A stretch of 64,000 nucleotides of DNA from Sympetrum striolatum. Taxonomy: Eukaryota > Arthropoda > Insecta > Odonata > Libellulidae. Position 1 is the first letter of the stretch. Every line of letters starts with the position of its first letter. This document shows, piece by piece, positions 11,878 through 24,349 of this stretch. The notes below the pieces were generated by a model. It was not told the origin of the DNA. It worked only from the letters and a program-made list of their open reading frames with translations, and did not search any database. A program made the translations under genes and the position numbers. The stretch covers positions 62,752,939 to 62,816,938 of the forward strand of contig OX388351.1 of the NCBI GenBank assembly GCA_947579665.1, given 5' to 3'.

Positions 11878-11924
11878 TGATCAAGTGGTACTTTTAATTT
11901 TCCTAAAGTCCACGGTTCGAATCC
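11878..11924 (+). promoter_or_regulatory. tRNA-like A/B boxes in Helitron unit 1 5' region
   Basis: TGATCAAGTGG (11878-11888) matches most of an A box, and GGTTCGAATCC (11914-11924) is a perfect B box, 25 bases apart. In unit 2 the B box is intact (15893-15903) but the A box has a change. In unit 3 both are present (19824-19834 and 19860-19870, with the B box as GGTTCGAACCC). The surrounding bases do not fold well as a tRNA (the T stem is poorly paired), so this is a promoter-like or SINE-derived remnant, not a tRNA gene. Polymerase III activity is inference. Confidence 0.4.
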
Positions 11925-12047
11925 AGACGAGTAAAACAGTTTGCATAAGAAATACACGTAAAGTTCATTTTTTTCGTTGCATGATTCGTTTCTTTTGCAA
12001 AACTAAATTAGAAAGAACAGTCGTAGGAAGTCGAAACTAGCATCAAA

Positions 12048-12290
12048 AGAAGGGAAATAGAATAAAGATTCTTATTTTGGTCGTGAAATATCGTTTGCGA
12101 CTCGAAATTGCGAGAATTTTGATAAAATATACGAAAATTTTGTCTAAATTTCCATGTAGTAAACAACTCATTCCCTTGACGATATAATTTTTTTTAAATT
12201 CGAATTTTGTTGACAAGTCTGTAGCAACCAAGTTTTATTTACATCAACTTAATTGTTTACCGTCTTTTTCGTAAAATGAAATGAGATTTA
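12048..12290. repeat. Internal direct duplication in Helitron unit 1, copy A
   Basis: Resembles 12947-13400. Both begin with GGGAAATAGAATAAAGATT, then carry GAAATATCGT, AGAATTTTGATAAAATATAC and CCCTTGAC in order, followed by an AACCAAGTTTTATTT / AACCGAGTTTTGTTT block. Copy B is interrupted by extra sequence near 13090-13300. The same pair is present in units 2 and 3, so the duplication predates the tandem array. Confidence 0.75.
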
Positions 12291-12946
12291 TAACAGTGTT
12301 TTACTGAAAATGGATTTCTGTCGATCAATTCAACTGGTTGCGTATAAATATCCTGGTACGTTGCGTAAGTTTTGAAGTATATTCTTCTGAATTAAGTACT
12401 AGATCTATTCTCTTTGCAATGATGTATTTAGCGATTGACGGGAATGGAGTTAGAGAAGAACGTAAAGATTTCCCAGATTCGGTGTTTGTAATCTTTGAAG
12501 AGTTGAACGGCGAGTTGTAAAGTTGTAGCAAACCTCGAGCATCGTATGATAGACCAAAAAGGTAAAGAAATTTTATTTTATTACATGCAGAATATAAAAA
12601 TTGATTCAATCGTTGTTTTTAAGTGCTTCCACTCCATATTCATTTACTATCCTTCTGTTATTGGTGTTTAATTTTTGTTTCTATTTTGACATTGCGATTA
12701 CTTTTGTGGTTCGTGTTTATGTTACACATTTTAAGATTGAGATACCAGTCATTTCCCAAATACATTTACTTTCCGAGTAGAATATTCATCGTTGGTTATT
12801 TGAGTGAAATGTAATTTATTTCTGTCATTTACGTTTAATGCTTGATTCATTTGGCCCCTTTGTACCTGTATGAAAATGTAACTTTAAACGTGGTACTGCT
12901 TATCCTAATGTGATCTAAGAATATATACATATATATATTTCAAAAC

Positions 12947-13400
12947 AAGGGAAATAGAATAAAGATTTAGATATTTTGGCTGAGAAATATCGTATGCGAT
13001 TTAAAATTGCAAGAATTTTGATAAAATATACGAAAATTCCGTCTAAATTTTCATGTTATAAACAAACCCTTGACCATCAAGGCGATTGTTGATTCCGAAC
13101 TCATGTGTTAGAAGAAGAAGACATGGCGGATTAAACTGGACATGGCCAGTTAAAATAAATTTTGAAAATAAGAGTTGAAGATTTATGATGAAGAAAAAAT
13201 TGAAAGGCATTTTAAATTTTTTTTTGTGACAAACAATATCCTGTGAAGAAACGCACGTTGAAAGGTACGAACATTTTTTCATTGATTTTTTTCAATTTTC
13301 TTTAAGCGTCTGTGAAAACCGAGTTTTGTTTATGGTAACGTAATTGTTAACTGAATTTTCAGTGAAATAAAACGATTTTGAAATTCGTACGTTGATAGAA
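12947..13400. repeat. Internal direct duplication in Helitron unit 1, copy B
   Basis: Partner of 12048-12290, with an insertion between the two homologous blocks. The corresponding copies in unit 2 lie near 16030-16260 and 16925-17360. Those in unit 3 lie near 19995-20240 and 20895-21320. Confidence 0.7.
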
Positions 13401-13669
13401 TTTGCATTCTCGCTGTCAATTCCAGTGATTTAAAATAATAACGTGGTAAGTTGTGGACATCTCTCATATTATTTTTGAGTTTTGACGGAAATTACGGACG
13501 TCCTTATTTCTTATGTTTCATCGGTCTTTGTTTTCTTTTAAATTTTGAGTGACGAGTGGTCAGGAGCGAATAAGTAACATTTCAAAGCCTAAAAAGGTAA
13601 AGGGATTTCAGTTATCTGTAGACCGCAAAAAATCTACGATATTGTAGTAGAATGGGTAATCTCTTACTT

Positions 13670-13749
13670 CAATCCATATCCAAACTACTGCCCGCGGGAC
13701 GCATCTACTGTTTGATTGTTAATAAAGCTGAAAAGTTTGGAGACCCCTG
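13670..13749. mobile_element. Nested hAT-like miniature element in Helitron unit 1
   Basis: Ends in AGTTTGGAGACCCCTG (13734-13749), the reverse of the CAGGGGTCTCCAAACT terminus common to many hAT elements. Near the other end it has ATCCAAACTACTGCCCGCGG, with an internal CCCGCGGG palindrome. The equivalents are 17646-17725 and 21614-21693. Unit 3 reads CCCGCGGGCCGCATCTG, which is closest to the usual hAT-type motif. The left terminus is degraded and no target duplication was identified, so it was probably captured before the Helitron multiplied. Confidence 0.4.
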
Positions 13750-15727
13750 CTTGAAACGCAGTATATTGTGGATATCATAGACACAAGTATAATAGTTTTT
13801 GAAATCATTTCTCAGTTTTTCAATCACAAATGAATAAAGTCTATTCTACTGCACTATACTATGCTATTTTGTGTTGAAAATTCTTACTGCAACAGATGTA
13901 AAAACGTTTAAAAAACTTATGTAACATTAATGGCCGGTATTGTAATGTATATTTTGCGTTGTTTATAACTTTAATCTTCATATAAATGGCTTTATTTTTT
14001 CGTCATATTGTTTATCAGTTTCAATATTATGAAATTGCATGATTTTATGTATTGTTAATTGTTGAAAGTGAAAAATTCTGTTTTTTTTCGAAACCGTATA
14101 GAAATAACTAATGCTGCGGAAATTATAGCTGCAGTAGCAATATCAACGTTCAATTATAATTACGAGCATCGTGATCAACTTACTGATTTATGCATTTCGT
14201 TATGAATATATAGTATGATTTACTTAGGTGTTTACTGGACGGAGTGCCATGTCGAAATAAAACTCTGATATTGAAAACAGCTAACCCAAATGACAATACA
14301 TATTTAACATACTGTACGCTGAAATTTATTAATTTGACCTCAGCCGAAGAATAGGTTATAATTCTTAAACATCTTGAACATAAGTTTGTTTTCGGGATAA
14401 GAAACTATACAGATAACCACAAAATGTAAATTTACTTAAGCCACTATGCACCTTCTCAACGGAGGTAGGTGGTGTCTGTATTTATTGATTACTGTGAAGA
14501 TTCTACGCTGAATATATTTTGTGGGTCCAGGAAATAATTTATTTTAGAAGTTTTTCATAAGTTAAGGAGAAGGAATTAATATATCAGATCATTTACATTA
14601 CCAATATTTTCCCCAGCCATACGTCACTCGCAGAGTACATAAATCTAAAAATCTTAACCAAGTCCCGTACACAGACATATCGGCAAAGTGTTTACCGAGA
14701 TCAAACTAGCATTTTTCGAAGCCTTATCACTTGGATCCAAAAGGAACTTTCCTGACGTATTTCTGAGTGAGACTGCCAATGTTATTATTCGATCGAAAAT
14801 ATTTTCAGCAATAAAATAATTGCAAATATTTATTAGGTTTTTAATCGAATACTTTTCTGCTCACTTAACCCAATGCACTTATCATATAATGAATTTCGAC
14901 TTACCAGCATAGCTCCAAAGACTGATTTCGGTAAAGTTGTCCCTCTATTGTCATGGCTTTTATCGTTTCATCCTAAAATGGAGCTGTGTTTTGCACTTAA
15001 TCATTCCCAAGATCTACGACTACGTTTTTGGGCATTAATTAACATACCACTACATTTTATACGAGTCACGAATTCTCACTAACAACCTCATGTTATAAGT
15101 ATAGCCAAGATAAAACAATGAAACATACCTTCTGGTTCCATGATACACCATTTCTTATTTAATGTCTATAGTTTTTTCTTCACATAAGAAATACAACAAT
15201 GACGTCTTTGTCCATTCTCGGAATTACACTTATTCAGTTACTGACGATATCCTCTCAATGATGACCAGTCGAAAGTTTGCGGCTTCAGTCGGCGTAGAAA
15301 GAAGAAAATTGCTCCTTTAGGAGATAAAAGTCAGAGGGGAAGAAGCTATTATGTATGCCTCTTTTCATACGTAGATACATTTTCATACATTGTTACCGAA
15401 AGGCTCATTCAGATACTAGAACCTGCCTTTAGATATAAAGAAGATGTAAGCCAAGGGAGAAGAAGCTAAAGTAAGCCTCACTTTCATATGTAGATACATT
15501 TTGACACATTGTCACGGAAAAGATCATCAACCTGTGTTAAATTGAATATTGAGTTAGAGTGGATTTGTAGACTTAATTGTAACTTACATTTCTTGGTATA
15601 TTGGTTTCGAAAGTCTGGTATTCGCTATTTAACAACAATTATGATGAATTTGTTACGATCAGGGTTATTACACTGATATTCATGAAATTAAAAATCCCCG
15701 TTGAGAATCAACGGGTACTTCTGCTAG

Positions 15728-18700
15728 TATATATATAAAAATGGATGTTTGTTTGTATGTTTGTATGTTTGTATGTTTGTATGTTCCAGATAATCTCGTA
15801 AACTAGACGTCACACGATGTTCTAACTTTTAACATCATTAAATGTATTTCCTGGGATGATCAAGTTGTACTTAATATTTGCCTAAAGTCCACGGTTCGAA
15901 TCCAGACGAGTAAAACAGTTTGCATAAGAAATACACGTAAAGTTCATTTTTTTCGTTGCATGATTCGTTTCTTTTGCAAAACTAAATTAGAAAGAACAGT
16001 CGTAGGAAGTCGAAACTAGCATCAAAAGAAGGGAAATAGAATAAAGATTCTTATTTTGGTCGTGAAATATCGTTTGCGACTCGAAATTGCGAGAATTTTG
16101 ATAAAATATACGAAAATTTTGTCTAAATTTCCATGTAGTAAAAAACTCATTCCCTTGACGATATATTTTTTTAAAATTCGAATTTTGTTGACGAGTCTGT
16201 AGCAACCAAGTTTTATTTACATCAACGTAATTGTTTACCGTCTTTTTCGTACAATGAAATGAGATTTATAACAGTGGTTTACTGAAAATGGATTTCTGTC
16301 GATCAATTCAACTGGTTGCGTATAAATATCCTGGTACGTTGCGTAAGTTTTGAAGTATATTCTTCTGAATTAAGTACTAGATCTAATCTCTTTGCAATGA
16401 TGTATTTAGCGATTGACAAGAATGGAGTTAGAGAAGAACGTAAAGATTTCCCAGATTCGGTGTTTGTAATCTTTGAAGAGTTGAACGGCGAGTTGTAAAG
16501 TTGTAGCAAACCTCGAGCATCGTATGATAGACCAAAAAGGTAAAGAAATTTTACTTTATTACATCCAGAATATAAAAATTGATTCAATCGTTGTTTTTAA
16601 GTGCTTCCACTCCATATTCATTTACTATCCTTCTGTTATTGATGTTTAATTTTTGTTTCTATTTTGACATTGCGATTACTTTTGTGGTTCGTGTTTATGT
16701 TACACATTTTAAGATTGAGATACCAGTCAGTTCCAAAATACATTTACTTTCCGAGTAGAATATTCATCGTTGGTTATTTGAGTGAAATGTAATTTATTTC
16801 TGTCATTTACGTTTAATGCTTGATTCATTTGGCCCCTTTGTACCTGTATGAAAATGTAACTTTAAACGTGGTACTGCTTATCCTAATGTGATCTAAGAAT
16901 ATATACATATATATATTTCAAAACAAGGGAAATAGAATAAAGATTTAGATATTTTGGCTGAGAAATATCGTATGCGATTTGAAATTGCAAGAATTTTGAT
17001 AAAATATACGAAAATTCCGTCTAAATTTTCATGTTATAAACAAACCCTTGACGATCAAGGCGATTGTTGATTCCGAACTCATGTGTTAGAAGAAGTAGAC
17101 ATGGCGGATTAAACTGGACATTGCCAGTTAAAATAAATTTTGAAAATAAGAGTTGAAGATTTATGATGAAGAAAAAATTGAAAGGCATTTTAAATTTTTT
17201 TGTGACAAACAATATCCTGTGAAGAAACGCACGTTGAAAGGTACGAAAATTTTTTCATTGATTTTTTCAATTTTCTTTAGGCGTCTGTGAAAACCGAGTT
17301 TTGTTTATGGTAACGTAATTGTTAACTGAATTTTCAGTGAAATAAAACGATTTTGAAATTCGTACGTTGATAAAAATTTGCATTCTCGCTGTCAATTCCA
17401 CTGATTTAAAATAATAACGTGGTAAGTTGTGAACATCTCTCATATTATTTTTGAGTTTTGACGGAAATTACGGACGTCCTTATTTCTTATGTTTAATCGG
17501 TCTTTGTTTTCTTTTAAATTTTGAGCGACGAGTGGTCAGGAGCGAATAAGTAACATTTCAAAGCCTAAAAAGGTAAAGGGATTTCAGTTATCTGTAGACC
17601 GCAAAAAATCTACGATATTGTAGTAGAATGGGTAATCTCTTACTTCAATCCAAATCCAAACTACTGCCCGCGGGACGCATCTACTGTTTGATAGTTAATA
17701 AAGCTGAAAAGTTTGGAGACCCCTACTTGAAACGCAGTATATTGTGGATATCATAGACACGAGTATAATAGTTTTTGAAATCATTTCTCAGTTTTTCAAT
17801 CACAAATGAATAAAGTCTATTCTACTGCACTATAATACTATGCTATTTTGTGTTGAAAATTCTTACTGCAACAGATGTAAAAACGTTTAAAAACTTATGT
17901 AACATTAATGGCCGGTATTGTAATGTATATTTTGCGTTGTTTATAACTTTAATCTTCATATAATTGGCTTTGTCTTTTCGTCATATTGTTTATCAGTTTC
18001 AATATTATGAAATTGCATGATTTTATGTATTGTTAATTGTTGAAAGTGAAAAATTCTGTTTTTTTTTTCGAAACCGTATAGAAATAACTAATGCTGCGGA
18101 AATTATAGCTGCAGTAGCAATATCAACGTTCAATTATAATTACGAGCATCGTGATCAACTTACTGATTTATGCATTTCGTTGTGAATATATAGTATGATT
18201 TACTTAGGTGTTTACTGGACGGAGTGCCATGTCGAAATAAAACTCTGATATTGAAAACAGCTAACCCAAATGACAATACATATTTAACATACTGTACGCT
18301 GAAATTTATTAATTTGACCTCAGCCGAAGAATAGGTTATAATTCTTAAACATCTTGAACATAAGTTTGTTTTCGGGATAAGAAACTATACAGATAACCAC
18401 AAAATGTAAATTTACTTAAGCCACTATGCACCTTCTCAACGGAGGTAGGTGGTGTCTGTATTTATTGATTACTGTGAAGATTCTACGCTGAATATATTTT
18501 GTGGGTCCAGGAAATAATTTATTTTAGAAGTTTTTCATTAGTTATTGGAGAAGGAATTAATATATCAGATCATTTACACTGCTAATATTTTCCCCAGCCA
18601 TACGTCACTCGCAGAGTACATAAATCTAAAAATCTTAACCAAGTCCCGTACACAGACATATCGGCAAAGTGTTTACCGAGATCAAACTAGCATTTTTCGA

Positions 18701-19710
18701 AGCCTTATCACTTGGATCCAAAAGGAACTTTCCTGACATATTTCTGAGTGAGACTGCCAATGTTATTATTCGATCGAAAATATTTTCAGCAATAAAATAA
18801 TTGCAAATATTTATTAGGTTTTTAATCAAATACTTTTCTGCTCACTTAACCCAATGCACTTATCATATAATGAATTTCGACTTACGAGCATAGCTCCACA
18901 GACTGATTTCGGTAAAGTTGTCCCTCTATTGTCATGGCTTTTATCGTTTCATCCTAAAATGGCGCTGTGTCTTGCACTTAATCATTCCCAAGATCTACGA
19001 CTACGTTTTTGGGCATTAATTAACATACCACTACATTTTATACGAGTCACGAATTCTCACTAACAACCTCATGTTATAAGTATAGCCAAGATAAAACAAT
19101 GAAACATACCTTCTGGTTCCATGATGCACCATTTCTTATTAAATGTCTATAGTTTTTTCTTCACGTAAGAAATACAACAATGACGTATTTGTCCATTCTC
19201 GGAATTACACTTATTCAGTTACTGACGATATCCTCTCAATGATGACCAGTCGAAAGTTTGTGGCTTCAGTCGGCGTAGAAAGAAGAAAATTGCTCCTTTA
19301 GGAGATAAAAGTCAGAGGAGAAGAAGCTATTATGTATGCCTCTTTTCATACGTAGATACATTTTCATACATTGTTACCGAAAAGCTCATTCAGATACTAG
19401 AACCTGCCTTTAGATATAAAGAAGATGTAAGCCAAGGGAGAAGAAGATAAAGTAAGCCTCACTTTCATATGTAGATACATTTTGACACATTGTCACGGAA
19501 AAAAGATCATCAACCTGCGTAAAATTGAATATTGAGTTAGAGTGGATTTGTAGACTTAATTGTGACTTACATTTCTTGGTATATTGGTTTCGAAAGTCTG
19601 GTATTCGCTATTTAACAACAATTATGAAGAATTTGTTACGATCAATTTTATTACACTGATATTCATGAAATTAAAAATCCCCGTTGAGAATCAACAGGTA
19701 CTTCTGCTAG
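15728..19710 (+). mobile_element. Helitron, non-autonomous, tandem unit 2
   Basis: Starts at TATATATATAAAAATGG directly after the CTAG of unit 1, so the TCTT found at the outer edge of unit 1 is missing here. Length 3983 bp. Over hundreds of bases it is identical or nearly identical to unit 1 (for example the region 18283-18530 against 14306-14553). The 3' hairpin at 19680-19698 has one base change (TCAACAGG for TCAACGGG) that breaks a stem pair. CTAG is at 19707-19710. The 94-codon minus frame 16303-16587 corresponds to 12325-12609 in unit 1 and is not recognised as a known protein. Confidence 0.88.
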
Positions 19711-22700
19711 TATATCTATAAAAATGCCTGTATGTTTGTATGTATGTATATTCCAGATAATCTCGAAAACCAGACGTTGCACAATGTTCAAACTTTTAAC
19801 TTCGTTAAATGTTTTTCCGGGGATGATCAAGTGGTATTTATAATTTCTCGAAAGTCCATGGTTCGAACCCAGACGAGTAAAATAGTTTGCATAAGAAATA
19901 CACGTAAAGTTAATTTTTTTCGTTGCAGGGTTCATTACTTTTGAAAAAGTAAATTAGAAAGAACGGTCGTAAGAAGTCGAAACGAGCATCAAAAGAAGGA
20001 AAATAGAATGAAGATTTTTATTTTGGTCGAGAAATATCGTTTTTGATTCGAAATTGCGAGAATTTCGATAAAATATACGAAAATTTTGACTAAATTACCA
20101 TGTATAAACAAACCCATTCCCTTGACGATACAAATTTTTTAAATTCGAATTTTGTTGACGAGTCTGTAGCAACCAAGTTTTATTTACATCAACTTAATTG
20201 TTTACCGTCTTTTTTGTATAATGAAATGAGTTTTATATCAGTGGTTTACTGAAAATGGATTTCTATCGATCAATTCAACTGATTGCGTATAAATATCCTG
20301 GTACGTTGCTTAAGTTTTGAAGTATATTCTTCCGAATTAAGTATTAAATCTAATCTATTTGCATTGATGTATATATAGCAATTTACGGAAATGGAGTTTG
20401 CGAAGGACGAAAAGAATTCCCAGATTCGTAGTTGGTTATCCTTGATGAGTTGAACGGCGAGTTCTTAAGTTGTAGCAAATCTCTAACATCATATACCAGA
20501 CCAAAAAGGTAAGGCAATTTTATTTTATTAAATGCAGGATGCAAAAATTGATATTAACGTTGTTTTTAAGTGCTTCCACTCCATATTCATTTACTATCCT
20601 TCTTTTATTGGTGTTTAATTTTTGTTTCTATTTTGACATTGCGATTACTTTTGTGTTTCGTGTTTATATTACACATTTTAAGATTGAGATACGAGTCAGC
20701 TCCATACTAAATTTACTTTCCGTATAGAATATTCATATTTGGTTATTTGAGTGAAATTTATTTTATTTCTGTCATTTACGTTTAATGCTTGATTCATTTA
20801 TCCCCTTGTACCTGTATGAAAATGTGACTTTAAACGTGGTACTGCTTATCCTTATGTGATCTTAGAATATATTTATATATAAATATATTTCAAAACAAGG
20901 GAAATAGATATAGATTCTTATTTTGGCTGAGAAATGTCGTATGCGATTTGAAATTGCGAGAATTTTGATAAAATATACGAAAATTTAGTCTAAATTTTCA
21001 TGTTGTAAACAAACCCATTCCCTTGACGATCAAGGCAATTGTTGATTCCGAACTCATGCGTAATTCTATAAGAAGACATGGCGGATCAATGGCCAGTTAA
21101 AATAAATTTCGAAAATAAGAGTTGAAGATTTATGATGAAGAAAAAATTGAATGGCATTTTAAAATTTGTTATGACAAACAATATCCTTTGAAGAAACGCA
21201 CGTTGAAAGGTACGAACATTTTTTCATTGATTTTTTCAATTTTCTTTAAGCGTCTGTGAAAACCGAGTTTTGTTTATGGTAACGTAATTGTTAACTGAAT
21301 TTTCAATGAAATAAAACTATTTTGAAATTCGTACGTTGATAGAATTTGCATTCTCGCTGTCAATTCCACTGATTTAAAATAATAACGTGGTAAGTTGTGT
21401 ACATCTCTCATATTATTTTTGAGTTTTGACGGAAATTACGGACGTTCTTATTTATTATGTTTAATCGGTCTTTGTTTTCTTTTAAGTTTTGAGCGACGAG
21501 TGGTCAGGAGCGAATAAGTAACATTTCAATGCCTAAAAAGGTAAAGCGATTTCAGTTATCTGTAGACCTCAAAAAATCTAAGATATTGTAGTAGAATGGG
21601 TAATCCCTTACTTCAATCCAAATCCAAACTACTGCCCGCGGGCCGCATCTGCTGTTTGATAGTTAATAAAGCTGAATAGTTTGGAGACTCCTACTTGAAA
21701 CGTAGTATATTGTGGATATCATAGACACAAGTATAATAGTTTTTGAAATCATTTCTCAGTTTTTCAATCACAAATGAATCAAGTCTATTCTACTGCACTA
21801 TAATACTATGCTATTTTGTGTTGAAAATTCTTACTGCAACAGGTGTAAAAACGTTTCAAAAACTTATGTAACATTAATGGCCGGTATTTTAATGTATATT
21901 TTGCGTTTTTTATAACTTTAATCTTCATATAAATGGCTTTGTCTTTTCATCATATTGTTTATCAGTTTCAATATTATGAAATTGCATGATTTTAATGCAT
22001 TGCTAATTGTTTAAAGTGAAAAATTCTGTTTTTTTATCGAAACCGTATAGAAATATCTAATGCTGCGTAAATTATAGCTGCAGTAGCAATATCAACGTTC
22101 AATTATAATTACGAGCATCGTCATCAACTTACTGATGTATGATTTACCTAGGTGTTTACTGGACGGAGTGCCGTGTCGAAATAAAACTCTGATATTGAAA
22201 ACAGCTAACCCAAATGTCAATATTTAACACACTGTACGCTGAAATTTATTAATTTGACCTCAGTCGAAGAATAGGTTATAATTCTTAAACATCTTGAACA
22301 TAAGTTTGTTTTCGGGATAAGAAACTATGCAGATAACCACAAAATGTAAATTTACTTAAGCCACTATACACCTTCTCAACGGAGGTAGGTGGTGTCTGTA
22401 TTTATTGATTACTGTGAAGATTCTACGCTGAATGTATTTTGGGGGTCCAGGAAATAATTTATCTTAGAAGTTTTTCATTAGTTACTGGAGAAGGAATTAA
22501 TATATCAGATCATTTACATTGCCAATATTTTCCCCAGCCATACGTGACTCGCGGAGTACATACATATCGGCAGAGTGTTTACCGAGATCAAACTAGCATT
22601 TTTCGAAGCCTTATCACTTGGATCCAAAAGGAACTTTCCTGACACATTTCTGTGTGAGACTGCCAATATTATTATTCGATCGAAAATATTTTCAGCAATA

Positions 22701-23606
22701 AAATAATTGCAAATATTTATTAGGTTTGTAATAAAATACTTTTCCGCTCACTTAACCCAATGCACTTATCATATAATGAATTTCGACTTACGAGCATAGC
22801 TCCACAGACTTATTTCGGTAAAGTTGTCGCTCTATTGTCATGGCTTTTATCGTTCCATCCTAATATGGCGTTGTGTCTTGCACTTAATCATTCCCAAGAT
22901 CTACGACTACATTCCTGGGGATTAATTAACATACCACTACATTTTATACGAGTCACGAATTCTCACTAACAACCTCATGTTATAAGTATAGCCAAGATAA
23001 AACAATGAAACATACCTTCTGGTTCTATGATACACCATTTCTTATTTAATGTCTATAGTTTTTTCTTCACGTAAGAAATACAACAATGGCGTCTTTGTCC
23101 ATTCTCGGAATCACACTTATTCAGTTACTGAAGATATCCTCTCAATGATGACCAGTCGAAAGTTTGCGGCTTCAATCGGCGTAGAAAGAAGAAAAATGCT
23201 CCTTAAGGAGATAAAAGTCAGAGGGGAAGAAGCTATTATGTACGCCTCTTTTCATACGTAGATACATTTTGATACATTGTTACCGAAAAGTTCATTCAGA
23301 TACTAGAACCTGCCTTCAGAAGATATAAGCCAAGAGAGAAGAAGCTATATGTAAGCCTCACTTTCATATGTAGATACATTTTGACACATTGTCACGGAAA
23401 AGATCATCAACCTGCGTTAAATTGAATATTGAGTTAGAGTGGATTTGTAGACTTAATTGTAACTTACATTTCTTGATATATTGGTGTGGAAAGTCTGGTA
23501 TTCGCTATTTACCAACAATTATGAAGAATTTGTTACGATCAAGGTTATTACACTGATATTTATGAAATTAAATATCCCCGTTGAGAATCAACGGGTACTT
23601 CTGCTA

Positions 23607-23607
<1 letters not shown>
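19711..23607 (+). mobile_element. Helitron, non-autonomous, tandem unit 3 (diverged)
   Basis: Begins TATATCTATAAAAATG, which contains the TCTATA-AAAATG form typical of insect Helitron 5' ends. Ends with an intact hairpin (23577-23584 with 23588-23595) and CTAG at 23604-23607, followed by a long TA repeat. Length 3897 bp. It differs from units 1 and 2 by scattered substitutions and by deletions, for example around 22143 and 22563, where short segments present in the other two are missing. It therefore separated earlier from the common ancestor of units 1 and 2. Confidence 0.87.

Positions 23608-23679
<72 letters not shown>
23608..23679. repeat. (TA)n microsatellite
   Basis: About 36 TA repeats directly after the CTAG of Helitron unit 3. 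It is either a TA-rich insertion target or expansion at the Helitron 3' edge. Confidence 0.95.
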
Positions 23680-23681
<2 letters not shown>

Positions 23682-23689
23682 TAGCAAAT

Positions 23690-24345
23690 CAATAATAATG
23701 TATACTTATATTTGAATATAGCATCCTTCACCAATGAAGTAAATTCATTCACCAAGTAAATGACTTGTCTATGGTTATGCAGTTATGCGTCAACCATGCA
23801 TCCATCAATTTAATTACTTTTCTTTAATTATGCACGAGTTTGTTAGTTGCACATATAAACAAGTAATTATCTCTTGTGGCTATGAAAACTCTTCATTTTT
23901 GTCTAATTCCTTCATTTCCATTAAGAAATATTGAGAATATATTTAACGGCGGGAGATCAATGCTTCTTTTTCAATCTCAAAATGTTAAAACGTTAAAAAT
24001 TTTTAAACGGATGAGGAAGGGTTTCTCAACGGTTCATAGCATAAGAGAAAAGAGATGGAGTAGGTCGAGGAACTGCAGAAGTTTTTACCCAGCCCGTCCT
24101 TCAAATCAAGACGGAAATAGTACTCGAGTATAAGACCAAAACGAAGTTCAATCGGCCTATTTGCAACCCTTATTTATCAAGTAGGACCCGGATTCGCTAA
24201 TTAAAATTTCATCCGACGCTCGCGACCGTAGTTCAAAGGGACCATAAACACAGTCGAGGAAGAATAACAGCATTCGAACTTGGCGTGCCTTAATTTAGAT
24301 GTTAGCCCAGCCGCTGCACATCACCGACAGATAATTTAGAGGATC
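23690..24345. other. Non-coding stretch
   Basis: An 85-codon plus-strand frame (23876-24133) is Arg/Ser-rich in its second half and has no recognisable domain. Otherwise nothing. Confidence 0.5.
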
Positions 24346-24349
24346 TCTT

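Larger units (their letters stand above)
11744..15727 (+). mobile_element. Helitron, non-autonomous, tandem unit 1
   Basis: The 5' end begins TC after an A (A|TCTTATATATATATAAAAATGG), followed by a TGTTTGTA microsatellite. The 3' end has an 8-bp stem (15697-15704 with 15708-15715, loop GAA), eight bases, then CTAG (15724-15727) followed by T. This is the Helitron signature: 5' TC, 3' hairpin plus CTRR, insertion between A and T, no terminal inverted repeats. At 3984 bp it lacks any long frame, so the RepHel protein (normally well over 1000 residues) is absent. A 69-codon frame (14873-15082) is open in all three units, but substitutions among them fall mostly at amino-acid-changing sites, so it looks unconstrained. 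Joined directly to unit 2. Confidence 0.88.

Noticed and set aside
12325..12609. 94-codon frame conserved in Helitron units 1 and 2 as a captured gene
   Set aside because: Units 1 and 2 are near-identical overall, so conservation is uninformative. The frame is broken in unit 3 and has no recognised domain.
11744..23607. Simple satellite array or CRISPR-like repeat
   Set aside because: The units are about 4 kb with Helitron-type termini at every boundary; CRISPR arrays have short repeats and spacers and do not occur in this kind of genome.
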